This document shows, one piece after another, positions 1 through 6,932 of a DNA stretch of 9,313 nt (positions are counted from its first letter, which is position 1; the number at the start of each line of letters is the position of its first letter). The notes beneath the pieces were generated by a model that had not been told where the DNA came from, ran no database searches, and was given only the letters and a program-made list of their open reading frames with translations. A program made the position numbers and the translations under genes. This stretch comes from Pseudomonadota bacterium (lineage in GTDB: Bacteria; Pseudomonadota; Alphaproteobacteria; Rhizobiales; Xanthobacteraceae): NCBI GenBank assembly GCA_023390695.1, contig JAEWCJ010000222.1, positions 1-9,313 of the forward strand, in the 5' to 3' direction.

Positions 1-516
1 GTGAATGGCGCGCGAGGAGCGATGCGAATCGGAACCGCCGCGCAGGATGGCGGCGTTGCCCGCCTTCAGGCAGAGCGCGCCGGCATCTGCGGTGACATTC
101 GGGCGGCTTTCATAGATGACGCCGATGACGCCGAGCGGGGTGCGCACGCGTTCGATGGTCATGCCGTTCGGGCGCCGCCAGCTTTTCAGCACCACGCCGA
201 CCGGATCGGCCACGCTGCGGATCACGTCAAGCCCGTCGGCCATGGCGAGGACGCGGTTCTCGTTGAGTTCGAGGCGGTCGAGGAAGGAGCCGCTGATGCC
301 GGCCGCCTTGGCGTCGGCAACGTCCTCGCGATTGGCGGCCAGGATCTCCGCCTTGGCGACGCGCAAGGCATGCGCCTGCGCCTTCAACGCCGCGTTCTTC
401 TGCGCTTCGGTCGCCAGCGCCAGCTTGCGCGCGGCCGCCCGCGCGGCTTGGCCGATCTCGCGCATCAGGGCGTCGAGTTCGTCGGGGGAGGTGATGGTTT
501 TCAGCGGCGCGGTCAT
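1..516 (-). CDS. proA: Gamma-glutamyl phosphate reductase (ProA), N-terminal part, cut by the window edge
   Basis: ProA reduces gamma-glutamyl phosphate with NADPH to glutamate-5-semialdehyde, the second step of proline synthesis in the cytoplasm. The visible 172 residues start with [18 protein letters not shown] at the ATG at 514-516 and stay open to position 1, so the catalytic cysteine region and C-terminus lie outside the window. Strong family blocks are [20 protein letters not shown] (about residues 121-140), then [14 protein letters not shown] and [16 protein letters not shown] near the edge, all typical of the ProA aldehyde-dehydrogenase fold. No good Shine-Dalgarno sequence precedes the ATG. 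proA is usually directly after proB, but here about 1.74 kb with three other genes lies between them, so it probably needs its own promoter; I found no convincing one in 517-722. The reading frame shown is undamaged. Confidence 0.95.
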   Translation of the reverse strand, partial: MTAPLKTITSPDELDALMREIGQAARAAARKLALATEAQKNAALKAQAHALRVAKAEILAANREDVADAKAAGISGSFLDRLELNENRVLAMADGLDVIRSVADPVGVVLKSWRRPNGMTIERVRTPLGVIGVIYESRPNVTADAGALCLKAGNAAILRGGSDSHRSSRAIH

Positions 517-722
517 GGGCGAACGGTCAATATCAGGAGGAACAGTTTACGGTGGGGCTTCTAGCATGCCGGATCGGCGGGGGCGAGTAACACCCGAATT
601 CTGGCCTTCCCGGGACCGTTAACCGAATGCCGTGCCGAAAGCCTGATCGAGGCCGGGAGTTCGAGGCCAAAGAGGCGCAGCGCGATAGCAAGTATCAACC
701 AAATTGATGTAAGCATCTCGGA

Positions 723-1409
723 ATGAAATATCTCGCGCTGCCCATTGCCGGCCTGACGGGACTTGCAATGACATTGACCGGAGCCGCTTCGGCGCAGACG
801 CCTCATCCTGCCTTTGTCGATATCACCACGCTCATTCCCGATGCCGTCATCGACATGCGCTATCTCGGAACGAACAATTTTGTCGGCGCCAGGATCGATG
901 GTTACGAAAAGCCGGTCTGCTATCTCACGCGGCCGGCGGCGGAGGCGCTGCGCCATGTGCAGCGCGATCTCGCGCCGCGGGGATTGGGATTGAAGGTGTT
1001 CGACTGCTACCGGCCGGCGCGGGCGGTTGCGCATTTCATCCGCTGGGCGAAGGCGCTCGGCGATACGAGGATGAAGGCGCAATTCTATCCGGAAGAGGAC
1101 AAGCGATATCTGTTCAGCCGCGGCTATCTCGCCTCGCGCTCCGGGCATTCGCGCGGTTCGACCGTCGATCTCACGCTGGTGACGCTTGCCGACAAACGGG
1201 AGCTCGATATGGGCACGCCGTTCGACTTCTTCTCGGTGCGGTCATGGCCGGGCGACAGCAGCGTCGGCATGGAAGCGCAGCGCAACCGCAAAATTCTCAG
1301 CGATGCCATGCGCAAGCGCGGCTTTGTGCCGTACAGCAAGGAGTGGTGGCACTTCACACTGGCGCGCGAGCCGTTTCCCGACACCTATTTCGATTTCGTG
1401 GTGCGATAA
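723..1409 (+). CDS. Exported VanX/DdpX-like D-alanyl-D-alanine dipeptidase
   Basis: This 228-residue protein belongs to the zinc-dependent D-Ala-D-Ala dipeptidase family (peptidase M15D), which splits the D-Ala-D-Ala dipeptide. The known active site can be read: SGHSRGSTVDL gives zinc ligands His142 and Asp149, EWWHF gives catalytic Glu207 and zinc ligand His210, and Arg97 in FDCYRPARA matches the substrate-stabilising arginine of VanX. MGTPFDFFS (163-171) is another family block. Residues 1-24 form a signal peptide with a likely cleavage after ASA (ASA|QT), so the enzyme should be periplasmic, where it may recycle peptidoglycan dipeptide rather than give vancomycin resistance. No vanR, vanS, vanH or vanA-like gene is nearby, so I give no van symbol. 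The Shine-Dalgarno sequence before the ATG is weak. The gene converges on the zinc-ribbon gene with 12 bases between the two stop codons. A short inverted repeat (ATCAA-N5-TTGAT, 694-708) lies just upstream. Confidence 0.88.
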   Translation: MKYLALPIAGLTGLAMTLTGAASAQTPHPAFVDITTLIPDAVIDMRYLGTNNFVGARIDGYEKPVCYLTRPAAEALRHVQRDLAPRGLGLKVFDCYRPARAVAHFIRWAKALGDTRMKAQFYPEEDKRYLFSRGYLASRSGHSRGSTVDLTLVTLADKRELDMGTPFDFFSVRSWPGDSSVGMEAQRNRKILSDAMRKRGFVPYSKEWWHFTLAREPFPDTYFDFVVR

Positions 1410-1421
1410 TCCGCGCTTGCT

Positions 1422-1634
1422 TCACGCCGCCGCGTCGCCGCGCCGGTCGGACGTTTCTGCCGGAAACACGACCATCGATTCGAACTCGTAGTCGCAGGAC
1501 GTGCAGCGCCAGAGGTGACGCACCCGGCACGCGCTGAGATATTCCGACCATTCCGGGCTGAACAGGCTCTTGCCGCATTGCGCGCAAGGTATCGCCGCTC
1601 GCGTGTCTGCATAGACTGGAGATCGCACCCGCAT
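1422..1634 (-). CDS. Small zinc-ribbon protein of unknown function
   Basis: This 70-residue protein has five cysteines: a CxxC pair at Cys17/Cys20, a single Cys36, and a second CxxC pair at Cys44/Cys47. The two CxxC knuckles in the order PCAQCGKSLFSPEWSEY, then RHLWRCTSCDYEFES, look like a one-zinc ribbon. I recall similar small hypothetical proteins in Bradyrhizobium and relatives, but no function is established and I propose none; nucleic-acid or protein binding would be guesswork. I chose the ATG at 1632-1634 because the Shine-Dalgarno sequence GGGAGG lies 5 bases upstream; a GTG one codon earlier (1637) would be only 2 bases from it. A TATGAT -10-like box lies on the minus strand at 1704-1709, after the terminator of the upstream gene, but no matching -35 box is seen. 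The stop TGA is at 1422-1424. Expression is probably independent of its neighbours. Confidence 0.75.
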   Translation of the reverse strand: MRVRSPVYADTRAAIPCAQCGKSLFSPEWSEYLSACRVRHLWRCTSCDYEFESMVVFPAETSDRRGDAAA

Positions 1635-1743
1635 CACATCCTCCCTTATCGCTGCCCGCTCGTTGCTCTATGCGGACATGCAATCTTGCCTGATGTGCGT
1701 AGGATCATACTGCCGCGAGAGTTTGTCGGGAGGATGACGGCGC

Positions 1744-1786
1744 GAAGGAAAAACCGTCTGCCGATATCCGGCAGACGGTTTCCTTC
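1744..1786 (-). terminator. Rho-independent terminator of the DUF1236 gene
   Basis: A perfect 13-bp stem pairs 1751-1763 with 1769-1781 around a 5-base loop. It continues outward for five more pairs (1744-1748 with 1782-1786) past a two-base bulge. Read on the minus strand, the stem is followed by a run of five T, as expected of an intrinsic terminator. It lies 39 bases beyond the stop of the DUF1236 gene and before the zinc-ribbon gene, so it separates their transcripts. The opposite orientation has a shorter T-run and no gene feeding it. Confidence 0.85.
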
Positions 1787-1824
1787 CAGTCGGTGCGGCA
1801 ATCAAGTCGCGGCGAATGCGTGTC

Positions 1825-2160
1825 TCAGGGACCGATGACGCGCATTACGCGCCGCGTGCGCGGCTCGACGAAAATCACCCGGTTGCCTTGCAGGACATAC
1901 CGGTATTCCCGCGCAGGAGCATAGGTAACCGCGTCGGGAACATCGTAGAGTTCGACGCCCTCGGGCACGACAGCGCCGATCGTCACGTCAAGCTCGCGGG
2001 CCGGGGCCATGCCGACGGTGCCGCGGCCCTGATAAATCGTGGTGTAGAGGCCGCGCTCCTGATCGGGGCTCAATTCCCAGACCGTGACCTGGGCCGATGC
2101 CGCACTGGCTGCGAACAGGGCAGCCATGCCGGCAATTCCGCTTAAGACAGTCTTGCGCAT
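1825..2160 (-). CDS. Small exported DUF1236-family protein
   Basis: This 111-residue protein has a classical signal peptide (MRKTVLSGIAGMAALFAASA, cleavage likely after ASA at residues 21-23), so the mature protein of about 88 residues should be periplasmic. The C-terminal half has the features of DUF1236: VPEGVELYDVP, then a YRYVLQGNRVIFVEPRTRRV block ending near the C-terminus. The family is common in rhizobia, often in several copies, and has no established function. The ATG at 2158-2160 is preceded by a good Shine-Dalgarno sequence (AAGGAGA, about 6 bases upstream). The gene ends in a strong terminator at 1744-1786. Upstream, the 98-bp gap to the end of proB holds an inverted repeat and a tandem direct repeat that may be regulatory. 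This gene is one of three that separate proB from proA. Confidence 0.82.
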   Translation of the reverse strand: MRKTVLSGIAGMAALFAASAASAQVTVWELSPDQERGLYTTIYQGRGTVGMAPARELDVTIGAVVPEGVELYDVPDAVTYAPAREYRYVLQGNRVIFVEPRTRRVMRVIGP

Positions 2161-2194
2161 GGAACTCTCCTTCGCCGCCCCCGCGCCAGTGGGG

Positions 2195-2252
2195 TAAAGG
2201 TCCGGCAGGGAAGGAATGTTCCTTGAGATGGTTCTTGGAAAGCCTTGGAAAG
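2195..2252 (-). promoter_or_regulatory. Repeat-rich upstream region of the DUF1236 gene with a possible EcfG-type promoter
   Basis: Three things are seen. AAGGAATGTTCCTT (2211-2224) is a 6-bp inverted repeat around TG. CTTGGAAAG occurs twice, at 2234-2242 and 2244-2252, a 10-bp period that puts both copies on the same face of the helix. On the minus strand GGAAC (2218-2222) is followed after 17 bases by CCTTTA. The general-stress sigma factor EcfG of alphaproteobacteria is known to read GGAAC-N16/17-CGTT, so the -10 part has one mismatch. Promoter activity is inferred and weakly supported; the repeats are certain. Confidence 0.3.
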
Positions 2253-2258
2253 GGCCGT

Positions 2259-3389
2259 CTAGGCGCCGCCCAATACCAGATCGTCCCGGTGCACGATCTC
2301 GGCGCGCCCTTCGAAGCCGAGGATGTTTTTCACGTCGGCGGTGGACAGCCCGATGACCTTTGCCGCGTCGTTGGCGTCATAAGCCACAAGGCCACGGCCA
2401 ATTTCGGCGCCGTCAAGATCGCGGATGACGACCGCGTCTCCGCGATCAAACTCGCCGTTCACGCGCTTCACGCCGGCCGGCAACAGGCTCGCGCCGCGCC
2501 GCAAGGCCGCAACGGCGCCGGTATCGATATAGAGCGTGCCCTTGGGTTCGAGCGAACCGGCAATCCATTTCTTGCGCGAGGTGACGGGATTGGCCGGCGT
2601 GAGAAACCAGGTGCAGCGCCCGCCGTCGATGATCGCGCGCAGCGGATGCTCCGTCTTGCCGGAGGCGATCACCATATGCGTGCCGGCGGAGGTGGCGATC
2701 TTGCCGGCCTCGATCTTGGTCAGCATGCCGCCGCGCGACAATTCCGACCCCGAGCTGCCGGCCACCGCCTCGATCTGTGGCGTGATGCGCTCGACGACGG
2801 GAATGAGATTGACGTTGCGGCCTTCGCCGGGCGGCGCATCGTAGAGTCCGTCGATGTCGGAGAGCAGCACCAGACAATCGGCGCTCATCATGGTGGCGAC
2901 GCGCGCACCGAGACGGTCATTGTCGCCATAGCGGATTTCGGTGGTGGCGACGGTGTCGTTCTCGTTGATCACCGGCACACTGCGCCATTCCAGCAATTTG
3001 TCGATGGTCTCGCGCGCATTGAGATAGCGGCGGCGCTCTTCGGTGTCGCCGAGGGTGACCAGGATCTGTCCTGCGGTGATGCCGTGGCGGCCGAGCATTT
3101 CCGCCCAGATGCGGGCGAGCGCGATCTGGCCGACGGCGGCGGCGGCCTGCGATTCCTCCAGCTTCAGCGGACCGCGCGGCAGCTTCAGGACCGAGCGGCC
3201 GAGCGCGATGGCGCCGGACGACACCACCAGCACGTCGCGCTTGTCCTTGTGCAGGCTCGCAATGTCCTCGCACAACGCGGCGAGCCAGCTCTCGCGCAGC
3301 TTGCCGGCGGCGGCATCGACGAGCAGCTAAGAGCCGACCTTGACGACGATGCGGCGGAAATCGGTGAGGGCGGGTGTGGGACGGGACAT
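2259..3389 (-). pseudogene. proB: Glutamate 5-kinase (ProB) with an in-frame TAG at codon 21
   Basis: ProB phosphorylates glutamate with ATP, the first and feedback-controlled step of proline synthesis. The frame from ATG 3387-3389 to TAG 2259-2261 would encode 376 residues, the normal length for the two-domain form: an amino-acid-kinase domain followed by a C-terminal PUA domain (from about residue 277). Visible family motifs are FRRIVVKVGS (11-20), [10 protein letters not shown] (55-64), [10 protein letters not shown] (140-149), GDNDRL (155-160), [10 protein letters not shown] (175-184), SELSRGGM (215-222) and GGRCTWF. The frame is broken only by TAG at 3327-3329, inside the nucleotide-binding KVGSxLLVD motif, where relatives usually have Ser or Ala. 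A change from TCG (Ser) by one base is the simplest origin. Restart at the TTG of codon 39 would lose the KVGS motif and probably activity. Everything after the stop looks intact, so this is a recent mutation, an error, or a suppressed stop. Confidence 0.93.
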
Positions 3390-3491
3390 GTCGGCGTTAC
3401 GAGGGTTGTGCTGCGGCGTGTCTAGCACGGGGCTTTCGATTTCGTCTTGGCCCCGTCGAGGCCTGGATCCCCGGCGGGCCAGCGCGGCGGC

Positions 3492-4778
<1,287 letters not shown>

Positions 4779-4982
4779 TTATTTCACTTTGAGGTTTTCA
4801 GCCGATTCTCTGCCGCGATTTGCAACGATCTCGTACTCGATCTGCTGGCCTTCATTCAGGCCGGTCAGACCCGCGCGCTGGACAGCCGAGATGTGCACGA
4901 ACACATCCTTGCCGCCGCCCTGCGGCTGGATAAAGCCAAAGCCCTTGGTCGCGTTGAACCACTTCACAGTCCCAGTAGCCAC
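4779..4982 (-). CDS. Cold-shock-domain protein of the CspA family
   Basis: This is a single cold-shock domain of 67 residues, the usual size of CspA-type RNA chaperones that bind single-stranded RNA or DNA and melt secondary structure. Both RNA-binding motifs are present: RNP1 KGFGFI and RNP2 VFVHIS, preceded by the conserved GTVKWFN block and followed by [12 protein letters not shown] chose the GTG at 4980-4982: it gives the canonical (M)ATGTVKWFN start and has GGAG six bases upstream. A TTG at 4992-4994 would add four residues, but GGAG would then fall inside the gene. An ATG at 4999-5001 is out of frame. The gene has its own promoter candidate (5001-5029) and terminator (4671-4696). It sits between the GNAT gene and obg. 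Several csp paralogues are normal in these genomes, so cold induction cannot be assumed; the long structured leader of cold-induced cspA is missing here. Confidence 0.93.
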   Translation of the reverse strand: MATGTVKWFNATKGFGFIQPQGGGKDVFVHISAVQRAGLTGLNEGQQIEYEIVANRGRESAENLKVK

Positions 4983-5000
4983 TTGAGTCTCCAAGCTTCA

Positions 5001-5036
5001 TTTAGACGTCCGCCGACAACGAGTGTCAGGCTGACA
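5001..5036 (-). promoter_or_regulatory. csp promoter with a dyad over the -35 box
   Basis: On the minus strand CTGACA (5024-5029, five of six consensus bases) is followed after exactly 17 bases by TCTAAA (5001-5006, four of six), a good sigma-70 pair. The start point would lie about 12 bases before the GTG start codon, a very short leader that still includes the GGAG. The -35 box is one arm of the 13-base dyad TGTCAGGCTGACA (5024-5036), so a dimeric regulator bound there would compete with RNA polymerase. The regulator is unknown. Confidence 0.5.
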
Positions 5037-5065
5037 TCTCGTAGAGGCTACCTGTGCATAACCCG

Positions 5066-5088
5066 AAAACGGCTTTTTTTCCAGCCGT
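5066..5088 (-). terminator. Probable terminator after the GNAT gene
   Basis: On the minus strand ACGGCT (5083-5088) pairs with AGCCGT (5069-5074) around an A-rich 8-base loop and is followed by four T (5066-5069). It lies 64 bases after the GNAT stop and upstream of the csp promoter. The T-run is short, so efficiency is uncertain. Confidence 0.45.
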
Positions 5089-5117
5089 CATCGTCACAAT
5101 CGGGAGAGGTACGTCTG

Positions 5118-5145
5118 CCGGCGGTCTGCGGAGCAGACCGACCGG
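5118..5145 (-). repeat. GC-rich hairpin just after the GNAT stop codon
   Basis: CGGTCTGC (5122-5129) and GCAGACCG (5133-5140) form a perfect 8-bp stem with loop GGA; CCGG (5118-5121) and CCGG (5142-5145) extend it past a one-base bulge. There is no T-run, so it is more likely a 3' mRNA-stabilising hairpin than a terminator. It begins only 6 bases beyond the GNAT stop. Confidence 0.5.
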
Positions 5146-5151
5146 TAACGT

Positions 5152-5745
5152 TCAGGCGACCCTTTTCACGTCGCGCCAGCTCCGCAGTGACGTCCAAAGG
5201 CCGCGGTCGAGCCGGAAGCGGTCGATCGGCGCCGAGCTGGCCAAGGCGCGGATGCGGCAGAGGCCGACACCGGTCCACTGGAAACCGCATTTCTCCAGAA
5301 TGCGCCGGGATGCCGGGTTGGTGACCCGGGCACCGGCCTGCAGCGCATCGTGGTCGCCTTCCGTGAAGGCGTAATCGATCAGCGCGCGCACGGCCTCGGT
5401 CGCGTAGCCCTGGCCCCAATGCTTGACGCCCAGCCAGTAGCCGATTTCCGGCGCGATCTCGTCGTGCATGGCAATGCCGCATGCGCCGACGATGGTCTCG
5501 TCATGGCGCGTGATCACAAAAGCGATCTCTCCGGCATCCAGCGATGAAATGAAATCCTCGGCATCGCTGCGCGTATAGGGATGCGGCAAGCGGCGCGTGT
5601 TCTCGGCAATACGTTTGTCGTTCGCGAGCGCCGCTACCTGTTTGGCGTCCTCGAGCCGCGGCGCACGCAAAATCAACCGCTCAGTCTCGAGGACGGGACT
5701 ACTTCCTTCCCGGAAGCTCGGCGGGGTCAGTCCTAGGAAAGTCAT
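5152..5745 (-). CDS. GNAT acetyltransferase of the RimJ/RimL type
   Basis: This 197-residue protein is a GCN5-related N-acetyltransferase of the Acetyltransf_3 (RimJ/RimL) group, which uses acetyl-CoA to acetylate N-terminal or other amines. Seen in order: the entry block LETERLILRAPRLEDA (19-34), a central strand VGACGI (86-91), EIGYWLGVKHWGQGYATEA (100-118) carrying the acetyl-CoA pyrophosphate loop in the Q/RxxGxG/A position (GQGYAT), and the C-terminal block NPASRRILEKCGF (143-155). The ATG at 5743-5745 has a good Shine-Dalgarno sequence (AAGGAG) about 9 bases upstream. A GNAT gene between rpmA and obg is a recurring arrangement in alphaproteobacteria. A ribosomal-protein substrate would be attractive but is not shown, and substrate cannot be read from the sequence. 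The gene lies just after the rpmA terminator, so it depends on readthrough or on a promoter I could not identify. Confidence 0.9.
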   Translation of the reverse strand: MTFLGLTPPSFREGSSPVLETERLILRAPRLEDAKQVAALANDKRIAENTRRLPHPYTRSDAEDFISSLDAGEIAFVITRHDETIVGACGIAMHDEIAPEIGYWLGVKHWGQGYATEAVRALIDYAFTEGDHDALQAGARVTNPASRRILEKCGFQWTGVGLCRIRALASSAPIDRFRLDRGLWTSLRSWRDVKRVA

Positions 5746-5763
5746 GGCTTGGGCTCCTTGGTT

Positions 5764-5810
5764 AAAAAGACTTAAGGGGGAGCCGGTTCACCCGTCTCCC
5801 CCTCGAAGTC
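5764..5810 (-). terminator. Strong Rho-independent terminator of the rplU-rpmA unit
   Basis: AGGGGGAG (5775-5782) and CTCCCCCT (5796-5803) form a perfect 8-bp stem. GACTT (5769-5773) and AAGTC (5806-5810) add five more pairs below a small internal loop. On the minus strand the stem runs into five T (5764-5768). The Shine-Dalgarno sequence of the GNAT gene starts only a few bases further on. A separate 7-bp stem (5826-5832 with 5847-5853) lies between this terminator and the rpmA stop; it has no T-run on the minus strand. Confidence 0.85.
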
Positions 5811-5876
5811 AGAGCCCATCAAGGGCCGCCGGGTTTGACATGGGAACCGGCGGACCTCGTTTTTTGAGATCGCCGT

Positions 5877-6149
5877 CTATTCGGCCGCTGCCTCCGTCAT
5901 CGGTACAACCGATACGAATGTGCGGCCCTGGGCTTTAGTGTTGAACTGGACGCGTCCATCGACGAGCGCGAAAAGCGTGTGGTCCTTGCCCATGCCGACA
6001 TTGCGGCCGGGATGCCACTTCGTGCCACGCTGACGACAAATGATGTTGCCGGCGATCACGGCTTCGCCGCCGAACGCCTTCACGCCAAGGCGGCGGCCCG
6101 CGGTGTCGCGGCCGTTACGGGAAGATCCGCCTGCTTTCTTGTGTGCCAT
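5877..6149 (-). CDS. rpmA: 50S ribosomal protein L27
   Basis: L27 sits near the peptidyl-transferase centre, where its N-terminal tail helps position tRNA. The 90-residue product has the usual length and the family signature: [20 protein letters not shown] at the N-terminus, [30 protein letters not shown], and [14 protein letters not shown]. The N-terminus begins directly with MAHKK, so there is no cleaved leader of the type found in Firmicutes. The ATG at 6147-6149 has AAGGAT about 8 bases upstream. It follows rplU by 146 bases on the same strand; the gap contains two GC-rich hairpins but no T-rich terminator, so the two genes are probably one operon. A strong terminator lies downstream at 5764-5810. 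Confidence 0.98.
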   Translation of the reverse strand: MAHKKAGGSSRNGRDTAGRRLGVKAFGGEAVIAGNIICRQRGTKWHPGRNVGMGKDHTLFALVDGRVQFNTKAQGRTFVSVVPMTEAAAE

Positions 6150-6220
6150 CGCACCAAATCCTTTGTCTCGAACCCTGTAACCCGATTCCGCGAAGGAATC
6201 ATCTCAATTCATGTGCCAGA

Positions 6221-6288
6221 CCGGCCACGCCCGCGGGCGCTGGCCGGATTCCTCTGACACTGTGTTGCGATCGCCACGCTTCGTGGCG
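6221..6288 (-). repeat. Two stable hairpins between rplU and rpmA
   Basis: CCGGCCA (6221-6227) pairs with TGGCCGG (6241-6247), and CGCCC with GGGCG continues the stem inward past a one-base bulge. A second stem pairs CGCCACG (6272-6278) with CGTGGCG (6282-6288) across a three-base loop, starting 8 bases past the rplU stop. Neither is followed by T on the minus strand, so they are better explained as mRNA processing or stability elements than as terminators. They could adjust the L21 to L27 ratio; that is inference. Confidence 0.55.
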
Positions 6289-6295
6289 GCCGCCT

Positions 6296-6769
6296 CTACT
6301 CTTCCGCCTTCGGCTTCGCGGCGGTTTTGGCCTTGGAAGCCGGCTTTTTCGCGGCTGCCTTCTTCGGCGCCGCCTTGGCCTCGGCCGCCTCGCCTTCCGG
6401 CTTCTCAGCCTTCGCCTTCGGCGCCGGCTTGCCCTGGGCCTTCTTGGACGGGGCCTTGCCGTCGGTCAGGATCTCGCTGATCCGCACGACCGTATATTCC
6501 GGCCGGAAGCCGCGCTTGCGGCGCGAATTCTTGCGACGGCGCTTCTTGAACGCGATGATCTTGCGGCCGCGGCTCTGCTGCAGGATTTCGACGGCCACCG
6601 AGGCGCCCGTCACAGTCGGCGCGCCGAGCTGCGGATTGTCGCCGCCCAGCATCAGCACATTGCCGATCTGAACGATATCGCCCGGCTCGCCGGCAATGCG
6701 GCCGATCCGGACCGTTTCGTCTTCGGTGACCCGGTATTGCAGGCCGCCGGTCTTAATGACTGCGAACAT
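6296..6769 (-). CDS. rplU: 50S ribosomal protein L21 with a lysine- and alanine-rich tail
   Basis: L21 is a 23S rRNA-binding protein of the large subunit. The core (about residues 1-103) starts MFAVIKTGG and contains LGGDNPQLGAPTVTGASV and the basic block FKKRRRKNSRRKRGFR (74-89), which marks L21. The protein is 157 residues against about 103 in E. coli because of a tail (104-157) made largely of Lys, Ala and Pro with some Glu. Such tails are known in rhizobial L21. Residue 10 is Leu where most L21 proteins have Lys or Arg (TGGKQYRV here reads TGGLQYRV). Two ATGs are adjacent; I chose the second (6767-6769), which gives the standard MFAVIKTGG start. AAGGGA lies upstream. A promoter at 6904-6932 and a leader hairpin at 6869-6890 precede the gene, and rpmA follows. 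Confidence 0.96.
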   Translation of the reverse strand: MFAVIKTGGLQYRVTEDETVRIGRIAGEPGDIVQIGNVLMLGGDNPQLGAPTVTGASVAVEILQQSRGRKIIAFKKRRRKNSRRKRGFRPEYTVVRISEILTDGKAPSKKAQGKPAPKAKAEKPEGEAAEAKAAPKKAAAKKPASKAKTAAKPKAEE

Positions 6770-6868
6770 CATTTTTCCCTTGTGTTCGTTTGTTCCGGTG
6801 CTCGGACGAGCCGGACCGGCTTTTTCCAGTCTCAATTGGGGTGTCCAGCGCTCGCGCCTCAAAGCACG

Positions 6869-6890
6869 AAAAGGGGCCCGCAAAGGCCCC
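6869..6890 (-). terminator. Terminator-like hairpin in the rplU leader (possible attenuator)
   Basis: On the minus strand GGGGCC (6885-6890) pairs with GGCCCC (6873-6878) around TTTGCG and runs into four T (6869-6872). It starts about 7 bases after the predicted transcription start and about 100 bases before the rplU start codon. No gene upstream on this strand needs a terminator here, so it may act on rplU itself. Attenuation by L21 or another signal is inference. Confidence 0.5.
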
Positions 6891-6903
6891 GCTGTTGGGC
6901 GGG

Positions 6904-6932
6904 TTTATGACGCCGTGAGCCCCGGGAGTCAA
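6904..6932 (-). promoter_or_regulatory. Sigma-70 promoter for rplU-rpmA
   Basis: On the minus strand TTGACT (6927-6932, five of six consensus bases) is followed after exactly 17 bases by CATAAA (6904-6909, four of six). The predicted start near 6897 gives a leader of about 128 bases. The position upstream of a ribosomal protein gene and the optimal spacing make this the best-supported promoter in the window. Confidence 0.65.

Noticed and set aside
535..590. Small plus-strand gene after the AGGAGG at 535-540
   Set aside because: The only start at suitable distance, GTG at 552-554, runs into a stop after about a dozen codons and has no support.
522..620. 7-bp inverted pair AACGGTC (522-528) and GACCGTT (614-620) upstream of proA
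   Set aside because: It is short and far apart, and it is expected by chance in a GC-rich region; no promoter elements align with it.
2097..3425. 442-codon plus-strand open frame opposite proB
   Set aside because: It lies antisense to an unmistakable glutamate 5-kinase and has low-information composition with no family motif.
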